From positions 1-46,356 of the forward strand of contig NZ_JABFMP010000046.1 in assembly GCF_013359595.1 (NCBI RefSeq): a stretch of 46,356 bases of DNA. The letters are read 5' to 3'. The DNA is from Pseudomonas sp. C1C7. GTDB lineage: Bacteria > Pseudomonadota > Gammaproteobacteria > Pseudomonadales > Pseudomonadaceae. This document shows, piece after piece, positions 23,997 to 31,997 of this stretch. Each line of letters starts with the position of its first letter. Position 1 is the first letter of the stretch. Below the pieces are notes generated by a model. It did not search any database, was not told the origin of the DNA, and saw nothing but the letters and a program-made list of their open reading frames with translations. A program made the translations under genes and the position numbers.

Positions 23997-25184
23997 TTGC
24001 CTCTGCGTAGCACTTTCACACGTTTCTTTCAGTTGGAAGCTGCCAGCGGTCTGCTACTGATCGCGGCTGCCGTTCTGGCACTAATCATCAACAACTCCTC
24101 GCTGTCCTGGCTGTACAACGGCCTGCTGGACACGCCAGTGGTGGCGCAGGTCGGCGCGCTGAAGATCGCCAAGCCGCTGCTGCTGTGGATCAACGATGGC
24201 CTGATGGCATTGTTCTTCCTGTTGATCGGCCTGGAAGTCAAACGCGAAGTCCTCGACGGACAACTGTCCAAACCCTCACAAATCGTCCTGCCCGGTGCCG
24301 CAGCCATTGGCGGCATGGTGGTGCCGGCGCTGATCTACTGGTTCCTCAACCGGGACAATCCGGCGGCCCTGGACGGCTGGGCGATCCCCACCGCCACCGA
24401 CATCGCCTTCGCCCTCGGCGTGCTGGCGTTGCTGGGCAAGCGGGTTCCGGTGTCGCTGAAACTGTTCCTGATGACCCTGGCGATCATCGACGACCTGGGC
24501 GCGATCATCATCATTGCAATCTTCTATTCCGGTGCCCTGTCCACCCTGTCCCTGGCACTGGCCGCGGCCTGCATCGCGGCGCTGATCGGCATGAACCGAC
24601 TCGGCGTGGTCAAGCTCGGTCCGTACATGATCGTCGGCCTGATCCTCTGGGTCTGCGTCCTCAAGAGCGGTGTGCACGCCACACTGGCCGGCGTGACCCT
24701 GGCCTTCTGCATTCCCCTGCGCACCCGCAATGCCGAGTCCTCGCCGTTGCTGACCCTGGAGCACGCACTGCATCCGTGGGTGGCCTACGGCATCCTGCCG
24801 CTGTTCGCCTTTGCCAATGCCGGCCTGTCCCTGAGCGGCGTGACCGTCGAGAGCTTCACCCATCACGTGCCCATGGGCATCGCGATCGGCCTGCTGCTGG
24901 GCAAGACCCTCGGCGTGTTCGGCCTGACCTGGCTGGCGGTGAAAACCGGCATCGCCGCCCTGCCCCAGGGCGCGAACTGGGGTCAGGTGCTGGGCGTGGC
25001 GATTCTCTGCGGAATCGGCTTCACCATGAGTCTCTTTGTTGGATCCCTGGCCTTCGTGCCGGGCAGCAGCGAATACGCCGGAATGGACCGGATGGGCATC
25101 CTCACCGGGTCGATACTGGCGGCCTTGATCGGTTATGCGGTGACGGCGATGGCGAGCCGCCAGAAAGTATTGCAACCTGCATAG
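23997..25184 (+). CDS. nhaA: Na+/H+ antiporter NhaA
   Basis: A 395-residue inner-membrane protein with about 12 spans. It expels Na+ (or Li+) in exchange for protons at alkaline pH. Landmarks are PTATDIAFALGVLALLG (D135, the E. coli D133 position), LAIIDDLGAI (D165/D166, the ion-binding D163/D164 pair) and CGIGFTMSLFVGSLAF near the end. I prefer the TTG at 23997 (reads MPLRSTFTRFFQLEAASG), with GGAGAG seven bases upstream. GTG at 23961 in the same frame would add 12 residues (MSHLLTSDGERT) and is the alternative. The upstream region is AT-rich (ACAAAAAAGAATATAACTTTTGT, an imperfect inverted repeat). No nhaR neighbour. Confidence 0.95.
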   Translation: MPLRSTFTRFFQLEAASGLLLIAAAVLALIINNSSLSWLYNGLLDTPVVAQVGALKIAKPLLLWINDGLMALFFLLIGLEVKREVLDGQLSKPSQIVLPGAAAIGGMVVPALIYWFLNRDNPAALDGWAIPTATDIAFALGVLALLGKRVPVSLKLFLMTLAIIDDLGAIIIIAIFYSGALSTLSLALAAACIAALIGMNRLGVVKLGPYMIVGLILWVCVLKSGVHATLAGVTLAFCIPLRTRNAESSPLLTLEHALHPWVAYGILPLFAFANAGLSLSGVTVESFTHHVPMGIAIGLLLGKTLGVFGLTWLAVKTGIAALPQGANWGQVLGVAILCGIGFTMSLFVGSLAFVPGSSEYAGMDRMGILTGSILAALIGYAVTAMASRQKVLQPA

Positions 25185-25211
25185 GTCAGGCGATCATTTT
25201 TCCCAAAGCAC

Positions 25212-25246
25212 AAAAAACCCCGACCAGTCACCTGATCGGGGTTTTT
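25212..25246. terminator. Bidirectional terminator between nhaA and slyB
   Basis: AAAAACCCCGA is matched by TCGGGGTTTTT across a short loop (CCAGTCACCTGA), with T-runs on both strands. It can end both convergent transcripts. Confidence 0.88.
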
Positions 25247-25264
25247 CTTTAGCCGTTTTCCCGC

Positions 25265-25729
25265 TTAGTGCGTGACGCGGCTTGTACCGTCGACAGTAGC
25301 GATACGTACACGCTCGCCCACGCGGAATACTTCGTTTTCCTGAACCTGCTGCACGTAGGCACGCATGCTGCCGTCGTCTTCGCGCACGGTGATTTCCACG
25401 CCCTGGGTACGGGTCAGGCCTTCTTCGGCCGCTGAACCTACCAGACCACCGGCGACTGCGCCGATGACCGCAGCAACGATACTGCCTTTGCCGCCGCCGA
25501 TGGCGCTGCCGCCAACGCCGCCGACTGCCGCACCGGCCAGGCCGCCGATCGGGGTCTTGGTGCCCTCGATCTTCACCGGGCGCAAGGCTTCGATGGTGCC
25601 CATGCGAACGGTCTGCACGCGACGCGCTTCGTCACGGGAATAAGAGTCACCGGTCAGGCTCGATTGGCAACCAGTGAGCAACATCGCCATCGTGGAAAAG
25701 GAAGCAACCAGCAGAACAGACTTACGCAT
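25265..25729 (-). CDS. slyB: Outer-membrane lipoprotein SlyB (glycine zipper)
   Basis: A 154-residue lipoprotein: signal MRKSVLLVASFSTMAMLLTGC, lipobox LLTGC, lipidated Cys at 21. A glycine-zipper stretch (IGGLAGAAVGGVGGSAIGGGKGSIVAAVIGAVAGGLVGSAAEE) likely forms a helical hairpin in the outer membrane, and the C-terminal beta domain is VEITVREDDGSMRAYVQ...GERVRIATVDGTSRVTH. This is the SlyB/Pcp arrangement. SlyB is a stress-induced lipoprotein that stabilises outer-membrane proteins and LPS. GGAG nine bases before the ATG at 25729 fixes the start; the frame opens earlier. In other bacteria it is under PhoPQ; no PhoP box was identified here. Confidence 0.92.
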   Translation of the reverse strand: MRKSVLLVASFSTMAMLLTGCQSSLTGDSYSRDEARRVQTVRMGTIEALRPVKIEGTKTPIGGLAGAAVGGVGGSAIGGGKGSIVAAVIGAVAGGLVGSAAEEGLTRTQGVEITVREDDGSMRAYVQQVQENEVFRVGERVRIATVDGTSRVTH

Positions 25730-25894
25730 AGCATCAACTCCAAAGGACAGGTATCCATTAAACTCCGCTGCTTGTCGCCTGTCACGGCATCGCCCGGATA
25801 AAACTGCTTTCATTCAGTTTCAGTACAGCCGCTCGCGGGTTTCCCACACATTAGCGGTAAATTCGGCAATCTGCGCCGCTGGCCGAGGATTTTC

Positions 25895-26131
25895 ATGGAT
25901 TACTTCATCATTGTCATCACGACCGTCGCCGGGCTGTACTTCCACTGGTGGCTGTACGTGCGGATAAAACGCTGGATGGATCGCGATCTGGCCTTGGCGC
26001 TGGCTGGCGGCGAGGAACGCAAAAAAGCATTCATGCTCCAGCAACTGGCGAACGCTCAAGCGCAAAAGATCAAGCGCCGGGACCTGCCGCAATGGCTGGA
26101 GGCCGCTGCGGCAGACTATTCCGATCGGTAG
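25895..26131 (+). CDS. Small single-span membrane protein, conserved hypothetical
   Basis: A 78-residue protein with an N-terminal hydrophobic helix (MDYFIIVITTVAGLYFHWWLYV), then a basic amphipathic cytosolic part (RIKRWMDRDLALALAGGEERKKAFMLQQLANAQAQKIKRRDLPQWLEAAAADYSDR). GAGG seven bases before the ATG supports it. It lies between slyB and pdxH, on the opposite strand to both, and ends just before the pdxH stop. Similar small proteins occur at this position in other Pseudomonas, as I recall. No function known. Confidence 0.78.
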   Translation: MDYFIIVITTVAGLYFHWWLYVRIKRWMDRDLALALAGGEERKKAFMLQQLANAQAQKIKRRDLPQWLEAAAADYSDR

Positions 26132-26136
26132 ACTGC

Positions 26137-26784
26137 CTAGGGTGCCAGACGTTCAAGAATCCAGTCGGCGCCCTGCAAACGATAATTCAGGCGATCATGC
26201 AGGCGGCTTGCGCGGCCCTGCCAGAACTCGATGCGTTCTGGTAACAAACGGTAACCCCCCCAGTGTTCCGGGCAGTGCGGCTGACTGTCGCTGAAACGCT
26301 GCTCGGTGTCCTTGAGCAGCGATTCCAGTTCGGCGCGATCAGCAATCACCCGGCTCTGCGGTGAAGCCCAGGCTCCCAAGCGACTGCCCAGCGGGCGAAC
26401 CTGGTAGTAGGCATCGGACTCTTCAGGCGTCACCTTCACCACCCGCCCTTCGATGCGCACCTGACGTTCCAGGGTCGGCCAGAAAAAGGTCATGGCCGCG
26501 AACGGATTCGCAGCCAGGTGCTGACCCTTGGCACTGTCATAGTTGGTGAAGAAGGTGAAACCCTGGGCATCCAGGCCCTTGAGCAGCAGGATGCGGCAAT
26601 GCGGCCGACCGTCCTGGTCGACAGTGGCCAAGGTCATGGCGTTGGCTTCCACCGGTGCCTGCTCGGTTTTCACCGCGTCGGCGAACCATTGATGGAACAG
26701 CGCGAACGGCTCGGCCGGGGCTTGCGCCTCGGTCAGGCCATCACGGGTGTAATCGCGGCGCATATCTGCCAGAGCCTTGGTCAT
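26137..26784 (-). CDS. pdxH: Pyridoxamine 5'-phosphate oxidase PdxH
   Basis: A 215-residue FMN flavoprotein of full length. It oxidises pyridoxine or pyridoxamine 5'-phosphate to PLP with O2, the last step of B6 synthesis and salvage. Family motifs are PHCRILLLKGLDAQGFTFFTNYDSAKGQHL (FMN contacts), VRIEGRVVKVTPEESDAYYQVRPLGSRLGAWASPQS and the C-terminal WGGYRLLPERIEFWQGRASRLHDR...WILERLAP. It ends six bases from the convergent small membrane-protein gene and starts 24 bases after the OmpA gene stop on the same strand, so the two may be co-transcribed. Confidence 0.97.
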   Translation of the reverse strand: MTKALADMRRDYTRDGLTEAQAPAEPFALFHQWFADAVKTEQAPVEANAMTLATVDQDGRPHCRILLLKGLDAQGFTFFTNYDSAKGQHLAANPFAAMTFFWPTLERQVRIEGRVVKVTPEESDAYYQVRPLGSRLGAWASPQSRVIADRAELESLLKDTEQRFSDSQPHCPEHWGGYRLLPERIEFWQGRASRLHDRLNYRLQGADWILERLAP

Positions 26785-26808
26785 GGCGCATTCCTTTTGG
26801 TTAACAAA

Positions 26809-27912
26809 TCACTTCTTTGTGGTATCGGCGGTGGCGACTTTCTTGCTGTCGGTCGCGGCCTTGGCCGGTGCAGTCTTTTTAGCCGGCGTCGCGGTTTTTG
26901 CCGGAGCCTTCTTGGCTGGCGCCTTGGCGGCTTTCTTCGCCGGGGCTTTCTTGGCGACCGGTGCAGCGGCTTTCTTCGCATCGGCAGGCGCAGGCGTCAC
27001 TGGCTTGGCGGCTGGCTTGACGTCCTGGGCTGCGACCATGCGCACAGGCGCCGGAGCAGGCATGTTGTACTTGGCCAGCAGCGCGACCATGGTGTCCTGC
27101 GGCGTCACCATCAATTCGACGCGACGGTTCAGGGCACGACCTTCGTTGCTGTCATTGGCGGCACGCGGAGCGTCGCCACCCATGCCACGCAAGCTAAGGC
27201 GATCACGTTGCAGGCCGCTGAGACGGAAAATCGCTGCAACGGATTGCGCGCGCTCCTGACTCAACTTCTGGTTGGCCGGCGCGGCGCCCGACGTATCGCT
27301 ATGGCCAAGAACCAGCACGGCAGTCTTGGGGTCGGCTTCGAGGATTTTTGCCACGCGGGTGAACGGGCCCAGGGTTACCGGCAGCAGCATGGCCGGACGG
27401 TCCGGGTTGAACGAACCTTCGACCGGGGCGATCACCACCAGCACGTTTTCACGGCGCTCGAGTTGCAGGTTGCTGTCCTTGATCGCCGTGCGCAGGCGCG
27501 GCTCATAATCGTCGAGCCAGGCCTGGGTGACTTTCGGGTCCGGCATCGGCGCGGCTTTGGCGGCCGCTTTGTCATCGCCGCCAAATGGCCACCACCACTT
27601 GCTGCCCGACTCGGCATTGGCCTTGGCCACTTCAACCGGCTTGGCTTCAGGTTTCACTTCCGGCTTCTTGTCGAGCACTTCATCGGAGCCGAACGGCCAG
27701 TACCACGGGCTGGGGCTTTCAGCCTTGGCAACAGGCGCCGCCACAGGCTTGACCGGAGCAGGAGCGGGTGCCGGCGCGGGCTCTTTGGCCGCGACCTTGT
27801 CGTTGGAACTGAACGGCCACCAGCTGCCGCCATCTGCATCATTTTTCGGATTCTGTGCGCAACCGGTAACAGCGATGCACAGTGCCAAGGCGAGAGTTGG
27901 TTTGGTTGACAT
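26809..27912 (-). CDS. OmpA-domain lipoprotein with W-P-F repeats and a histone H1-like tail
   Basis: A 367-residue protein: lipoprotein signal MSTKPTLALALCIAVTGC (lipobox VTGC, Cys18). The region to about residue 125 is Ala/Pro/Lys-rich and holds three WPF motifs, SWWPFSS, WYWPFGS and WWWPFGG, each before an acidic pair. The OmpA_C peptidoglycan-binding domain follows (VLGHSDTSGAAPANQKLSQERAQSV ... NEGRALNRRVELMV, with the conserved Asp and Arg). Residues from about 285 to the end are a Lys/Ala/Pro tail with KKAPAKKAAK-type repeats like AlgP or eukaryotic H1. OmpA lipoproteins tether the outer membrane to peptidoglycan. The function of the tail is unknown; electrostatic binding to LPS, teichoid-free wall or DNA is possible. 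Confidence 0.9.
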   Translation of the reverse strand: MSTKPTLALALCIAVTGCAQNPKNDADGGSWWPFSSNDKVAAKEPAPAPAPAPVKPVAAPVAKAESPSPWYWPFGSDEVLDKKPEVKPEAKPVEVAKANAESGSKWWWPFGGDDKAAAKAAPMPDPKVTQAWLDDYEPRLRTAIKDSNLQLERRENVLVVIAPVEGSFNPDRPAMLLPVTLGPFTRVAKILEADPKTAVLVLGHSDTSGAAPANQKLSQERAQSVAAIFRLSGLQRDRLSLRGMGGDAPRAANDSNEGRALNRRVELMVTPQDTMVALLAKYNMPAPAPVRMVAAQDVKPAAKPVTPAPADAKKAAAPVAKKAPAKKAAKAPAKKAPAKTATPAKKTAPAKAATDSKKVATADTTKK

Positions 27913-27936
27913 TGGATATCCACAAAAAATGAAGTC

Positions 27937-27962
27937 AAAAAAAGCAGGCCCGCTACGGCCCG
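27937..27962 (-). terminator. Probable terminator of the serine hydrolase gene
   Basis: On the minus strand a short stem, CGGGCC-loop-GGCCTG (6 bp including one G-U), is followed by seven T. It lies between the esterase stop and the OmpA lipoprotein start. Confidence 0.55.
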
Positions 27963-28027
27963 TATAAACGCATGATTAGAAACTTAAATGGCTTTCCGGT
28001 TCCGGATTCCCGACCTGTGACCAGGGT

Positions 28028-29173
28028 TTACAGACAAGTGGCCAGTACCCGAGCGAGCTTTTGCGCGCGCGGATCCATCAAGACGTACGGCCCCAGGGTA
28101 TTTGTCACAAAACCGAAGGCCACATCGTGCTCCGGATCAGCAAAGCCGATGGAGCCGCCAGCGCCGGGATGCCCGAAAGCGCGCGGACCCAGTCCGTAGG
28201 TGGCGTTGGGCACGTCCGGTTGATCGAGCATGCAGCCCAGGCCGAAACGGGTGCGGGTCAGCAGGGTCTTGTCTTCGCCGATGCTGTGCTCGCGGGTCAG
28301 TTCGTCCAGCATTTCCCCTTCCAGCAGGCTGCCATCGAGCAGACCGGCATAGAACCCGGCCAGACTGCGAGCGTTACCGTGGCCATTGGCCGCCGGTTGC
28401 TGCATGCGGCGCCATTCCGGCTTGTTGGTGCTGGTCAGCACCGAAGGTGGGTTGGTGAAGGCGCGCGTGGTCATGGCCGTCGGCTCGCGCATCGTCACCT
28501 GCAGCAAGCGCTGGGCCGCGGCATCGCCGGCATTGCCCTTGCCCCGTGCAATATGCGCCACGCGATAAAATTCTTCATCGGCCAGGCCGACGTGGAAATC
28601 CAGTCCCAAAGGCTTGGCCACCCGAGCCACGATGGACTCACCCGGCCCGCGACCGTCGGCACGCCGCAGCAGTTCGCCGATCAGCCAGCCGTAGGTGATG
28701 GCGGCATATCCATGCCCCTCGCCCGGTGTCCACCAAGGGGCTTCGGCAGCGAGAGCGTCGACCATGGTTTGCCAGTCGTAGAGCGCTTCCGGGGCCAGCA
28801 ACTCGCGCAACGCCGGCAGACCGGCCTGATGGCAGAGCAACTGGCGCAGGGTGATGGATTCCTTGCCGGCGGCGGCAAATTCGGGCCAGTAGCGCGCCAC
28901 CGGAACATCCAGCTGCAACTTGCCCTCGGCCACCAGTTGCAGTGCGGTCACGGCGGTAAAGGTCTTGGTGCACGAGAACAGATTGGCAATGGTGTCGCTG
29001 TGCCAGGCCTCGGCGCCATCCTTGTCGCAAGTGCCGGACCACAGATCAAGCACGGTTTCACCACCGACCTTGATGCACAACGCCGCACCACGCTCCTGAG
29101 GATCTTCGAACAGCGCCGCAAACGCCTCACGCACCGCCTCGAACTTAAGCTCGTAATGACCCTGAATCTGCAC
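28028..29173 (-). CDS. EstB-like serine hydrolase (class C beta-lactamase fold)
   Basis: A 381-residue esterase of family VIII. The SxxK motif is SCTK (S67-K70), where Ser attacks the ester and Lys assists. The second motif Tyr lies in GYAAITYGWLIGELLRRADG (about Y156). HPGAGGSIGFADPEHDVAFGFVTN is the C-terminal block. There is no signal peptide, so it is cytosolic. I set the start at the GTG 29173 (reads MQIQGHYELKFEAVREAF), because GGGGAG lies seven bases upstream and homologues begin there. ATG at 29272 or further up would add an unsupported leader. Acts on short-chain esters; the natural substrate is unknown. Confidence 0.9.
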   Translation of the reverse strand: MQIQGHYELKFEAVREAFAALFEDPQERGAALCIKVGGETVLDLWSGTCDKDGAEAWHSDTIANLFSCTKTFTAVTALQLVAEGKLQLDVPVARYWPEFAAAGKESITLRQLLCHQAGLPALRELLAPEALYDWQTMVDALAAEAPWWTPGEGHGYAAITYGWLIGELLRRADGRGPGESIVARVAKPLGLDFHVGLADEEFYRVAHIARGKGNAGDAAAQRLLQVTMREPTAMTTRAFTNPPSVLTSTNKPEWRRMQQPAANGHGNARSLAGFYAGLLDGSLLEGEMLDELTREHSIGEDKTLLTRTRFGLGCMLDQPDVPNATYGLGPRAFGHPGAGGSIGFADPEHDVAFGFVTNTLGPYVLMDPRAQKLARVLATCL

Positions 29174-29306
29174 CCGTGACTCCCCGGAAAAACGCTCTAC
29201 AAAGAGGCCCGCATTGTTCCAGCCCTTGAAGGTTTTGGAAACAGGTGCGGGCCGGGCGGTTGCGATCTTCATGTGGATCCGGGTGAGTTTCGTGTGGGGG
29301 TTGTGC

Positions 29307-29383
29307 AGGAGCTGTCGAGTGAAACGAGGCTGCGATCTTTTGAAAGGCAAAATCAAAAGCTCGCGGGCAAGCCTCGCTCCTAC
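29307..29383. repeat. Composite/degenerate REP pair
   Basis: The arm GAGGCTGCGATCTTTTGA is matched across a short loop by TCAAAAGCTCGC and GCCTCGCTCCTAC. The left side resembles the 126-199 family and the right the 39540-39640 family, so it looks like a hybrid of two REP families. Confidence 0.6.
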
Positions 29384-29400
29384 GAAGGGATTGGGATCAG

Positions 29401-31902
29401 TCAGTGGCCTTTGCCGGAATGCCCACCCGCGCCCTTCCCTGGCCCCTTGCCAGCATCCGCATCCCGCCCACCTTCGCCATCGTGCTTGGCCTTGTCCGCC
29501 TCGGCACTGGCCTTCTGCGCCTCCTTGGCCAACTGATCAACCGCCGCCAGGTTGCTCTTGCGCACACTGTCGACAAACCCCTGAAACGGCAGATCAGTAA
29601 TCCCCACCAGACCAAAGTGACCGTTCTCACCATCGAGCAGACGCCCGGTAACTGGCTGGTCGAGGTACTGGAACCAGTGCACCCCGACAATCGACGGCTC
29701 GCTCAACGCCTGTTTCAGGAAGTTCGCGTAAGCCGGCCCACGGTCCTCCTCTTTCGCCAACTGCGTCACGCCCCCCCAGAACGGACCACGATCGGTCGAG
29801 CCGAAGTTGAACTCGGTAATCAGCACCGGCTTGTTCAGGTCACGCAGCTTGGCGAAGTCATAGCCGTCCTGCGGTTGCAGGGTATACAGGTTGAAGCTCA
29901 ACACGTCGCAGTAGCGGGCGCAGGACTCGACCGCTTCCGGCGTACTGACGGCAAATCGCCCGCCCAGCAGCAACTGATTCGGCGCGTGCCACTTGAGCGA
30001 GTCGGAAATGGTCTTGAAATACGTGTCGGCGAATACCTTCTGGAAATACTTGAAGTCAGCCTCGATCTCCGGATGTTCGGGGCTCGGCAACGGTGGCACG
30101 AAACCAGGGTCCTCCATCAACTCCCAGGCCGGTAGGTCGATACCCCAAGCCTTGGACAGGCCCGCCTGGTTGCGATACTTGTCGCGCAGTTGCTTGAGGA
30201 ACGCACGCTTGGCCGGCACGTCGGTGGTCATCTTCAACGTACCGTAGGCCAGGGCATAACGGGCTTTCGGATCGTCACCGGGACCCGCCCAGGCCAGTTC
30301 GTTGTCGGCGTAATAACCGATCAGCCACGGATCGTCTCGATGATCGCGAGCGGCGATGGCCACGGCGCGTTCGGTGGCCATGGCGAAACGCGGATCGAAC
30401 GGGTCGGGCATGCCGCCCCACCAATCGTTACCGGTACTGATGCTGGTGTAATCGCCGACAATCGACAGCGGCAAGGTGTACGGTACACGCTGCGCATCGC
30501 CAAGAGATGGCGCGCTCCAGTTGCCAACAGTGTTGAATCCCCAGGCTTGCAGGCGATCGAGGGCCTGGCTGGCCCAGCGATCTTCGTCGAAGGTCGCTTT
30601 GCAGGGTTCTGCCGCAGCGGGCTCGGCCGCTTTCACTGCCGCGGCTTGTTCCGCATCAGCCTTGGCCGCTTCGGCGACACCGGATTCGGCCGTCTCAGGC
30701 ACCAACGGTTGCTCTGCCGCTTTCTCTGCGCTGGCCTCCACCGCGTCGGATTTGGCCGCTTCGGCAACCCCGGCCTTGGTCTCGCTGCCCGCCACGCACG
30801 GATCGCCATACAGACGCTGCAGGTTGGCGCCATAGAAGTCATACCAGCGCCCGGCATTGAAACCGCGGCCCTGATCGACGCCATTGCCGCCACGGTTGTC
30901 CCCCTCGCCAAAGTGACTGGCCAACGGCTCGCCCGCCTTGGGCAGGGATTCGAACATCCATTCACGCCCGGCGACGTAGGTCTGATTCACATCCGCCGCG
31001 ACGGTATTGATGCCCAACGAATAGAACGGATACCCCAACGGCGTGACCAGATACCAGCGACCGTCGCGCTTTTCAGTGCGGAAAAAACCGCTGCCCTTGA
31101 ACGCCGGGCCCTGGGTCCAGCCACCAAATTTGTCCAGCGGTGCCTTGGCGCGTTCGGCCAGCCAGCCCTTCAACTGTTGCTGTTCCTTGGACGCCGCGCC
31201 TTTGAGTTGTTCGTCGCTGCCGACTTTTTCCGGCCATTTACCCCGGGTCGACTGGCCATAGGCGTCCACCAGGTTGCCGTAAGCCGCTTTGGTGGCGGCT
31301 TCGCCGTCTTCCACGCCGAAGCGCTCGAGCAGAATGCTTTGGGCGGCCTTCGGCTGGTCCATCGACAGACTGACCGACACCACCTGGGCGCGATCCAGTT
31401 CACCGCTGCTGCCGGCCAGCAGTACACGCGAGCCATCGACCGTTACCGGCATCGGCGGCCCGGCTTTCATGCCCTGGCTCAATGGCGAGGTCGCCACCAG
31501 CGGCACCAGCAATGTCTGCGCCGGCCCTGCCGGCAGGTCGATGCGACTGGTCAGGGTCTTGCCGTCGTTACTCTGAATTTGCACATACAGGGTGATCGGC
31601 CAGTTCATGGCGCTCTGGATGCGCAGGCTCATCATTGCCGACTGCGACCAGTCCCAGGCACCGGTTTGCGGGCTCAAACGCAAGGTCGGGCGGGCGACCG
31701 GATTGAAGGTCACCCGGCGCAGCACTTCGCCCTCAGGCGTTTGCTCGGCGTTGGATTGCGGCAGGTCGGCGTTCTCGGTGGCCACTTTGACCACGTCCGC
31801 GGGGCGGACGAAGTTGAACAGAGTCTGCTGAGCGGCAGGCGCCGCCAGCAAGGGGGCCGCGAAGACCAGGGCAAAAACGGCGGGTAACGAACGGCGAATC
31901 AT
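29401..31902 (-). CDS. GH50-like (beta-agarase-type) glycoside hydrolase with an internal low-complexity insert
   Basis: An 833-residue exported enzyme. The signal peptide is MIRRSLPAVFALVFAAPLLAAPA. The N-terminal 200 residues look like the beta-sandwich carbohydrate-binding part of GH50 agarases (FNPVARPTLRLSPQTGAWDWSQ). The TIM-barrel part begins GRWYLVTPLGYPFYSLGINTV. Likely catalytic residues are E535 in YYADNELAW (acid/base) and E697 in VLITEFNFGS (nucleophile). Residues 369-434 are an Ala/Glu/Lys insert bounded by two Cys, with two near-copies of GVAEAAKxDA. The last 45 residues are a Gly/Lys/Asp/His tail. An agarase is unexpected in a soil pseudomonad, so the true substrate is probably another galactan or exopolysaccharide. 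AGGGAG lies 12 bases upstream. Confidence 0.8.
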   Translation of the reverse strand: MIRRSLPAVFALVFAAPLLAAPAAQQTLFNFVRPADVVKVATENADLPQSNAEQTPEGEVLRRVTFNPVARPTLRLSPQTGAWDWSQSAMMSLRIQSAMNWPITLYVQIQSNDGKTLTSRIDLPAGPAQTLLVPLVATSPLSQGMKAGPPMPVTVDGSRVLLAGSSGELDRAQVVSVSLSMDQPKAAQSILLERFGVEDGEAATKAAYGNLVDAYGQSTRGKWPEKVGSDEQLKGAASKEQQQLKGWLAERAKAPLDKFGGWTQGPAFKGSGFFRTEKRDGRWYLVTPLGYPFYSLGINTVAADVNQTYVAGREWMFESLPKAGEPLASHFGEGDNRGGNGVDQGRGFNAGRWYDFYGANLQRLYGDPCVAGSETKAGVAEAAKSDAVEASAEKAAEQPLVPETAESGVAEAAKADAEQAAAVKAAEPAAAEPCKATFDEDRWASQALDRLQAWGFNTVGNWSAPSLGDAQRVPYTLPLSIVGDYTSISTGNDWWGGMPDPFDPRFAMATERAVAIAARDHRDDPWLIGYYADNELAWAGPGDDPKARYALAYGTLKMTTDVPAKRAFLKQLRDKYRNQAGLSKAWGIDLPAWELMEDPGFVPPLPSPEHPEIEADFKYFQKVFADTYFKTISDSLKWHAPNQLLLGGRFAVSTPEAVESCARYCDVLSFNLYTLQPQDGYDFAKLRDLNKPVLITEFNFGSTDRGPFWGGVTQLAKEEDRGPAYANFLKQALSEPSIVGVHWFQYLDQPVTGRLLDGENGHFGLVGITDLPFQGFVDSVRKSNLAAVDQLAKEAQKASAEADKAKHDGEGGRDADAGKGPGKGAGGHSGKGH

Positions 31903-31997
31903 GAGAACGGAATTCTCCCTAACGACCTCGATGGGCCAGTGGAACAGCGATGACAGAGAGATAGACAACAGGGTGGGCAGATTTGCCCACCGGCGTG

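Noticed and set aside
26518..27909. 463-codon plus-strand frame across pdxH and the OmpA lipoprotein
   Set aside because: Arg/Gly/His-rich artefact over two well-supported minus-strand genes.
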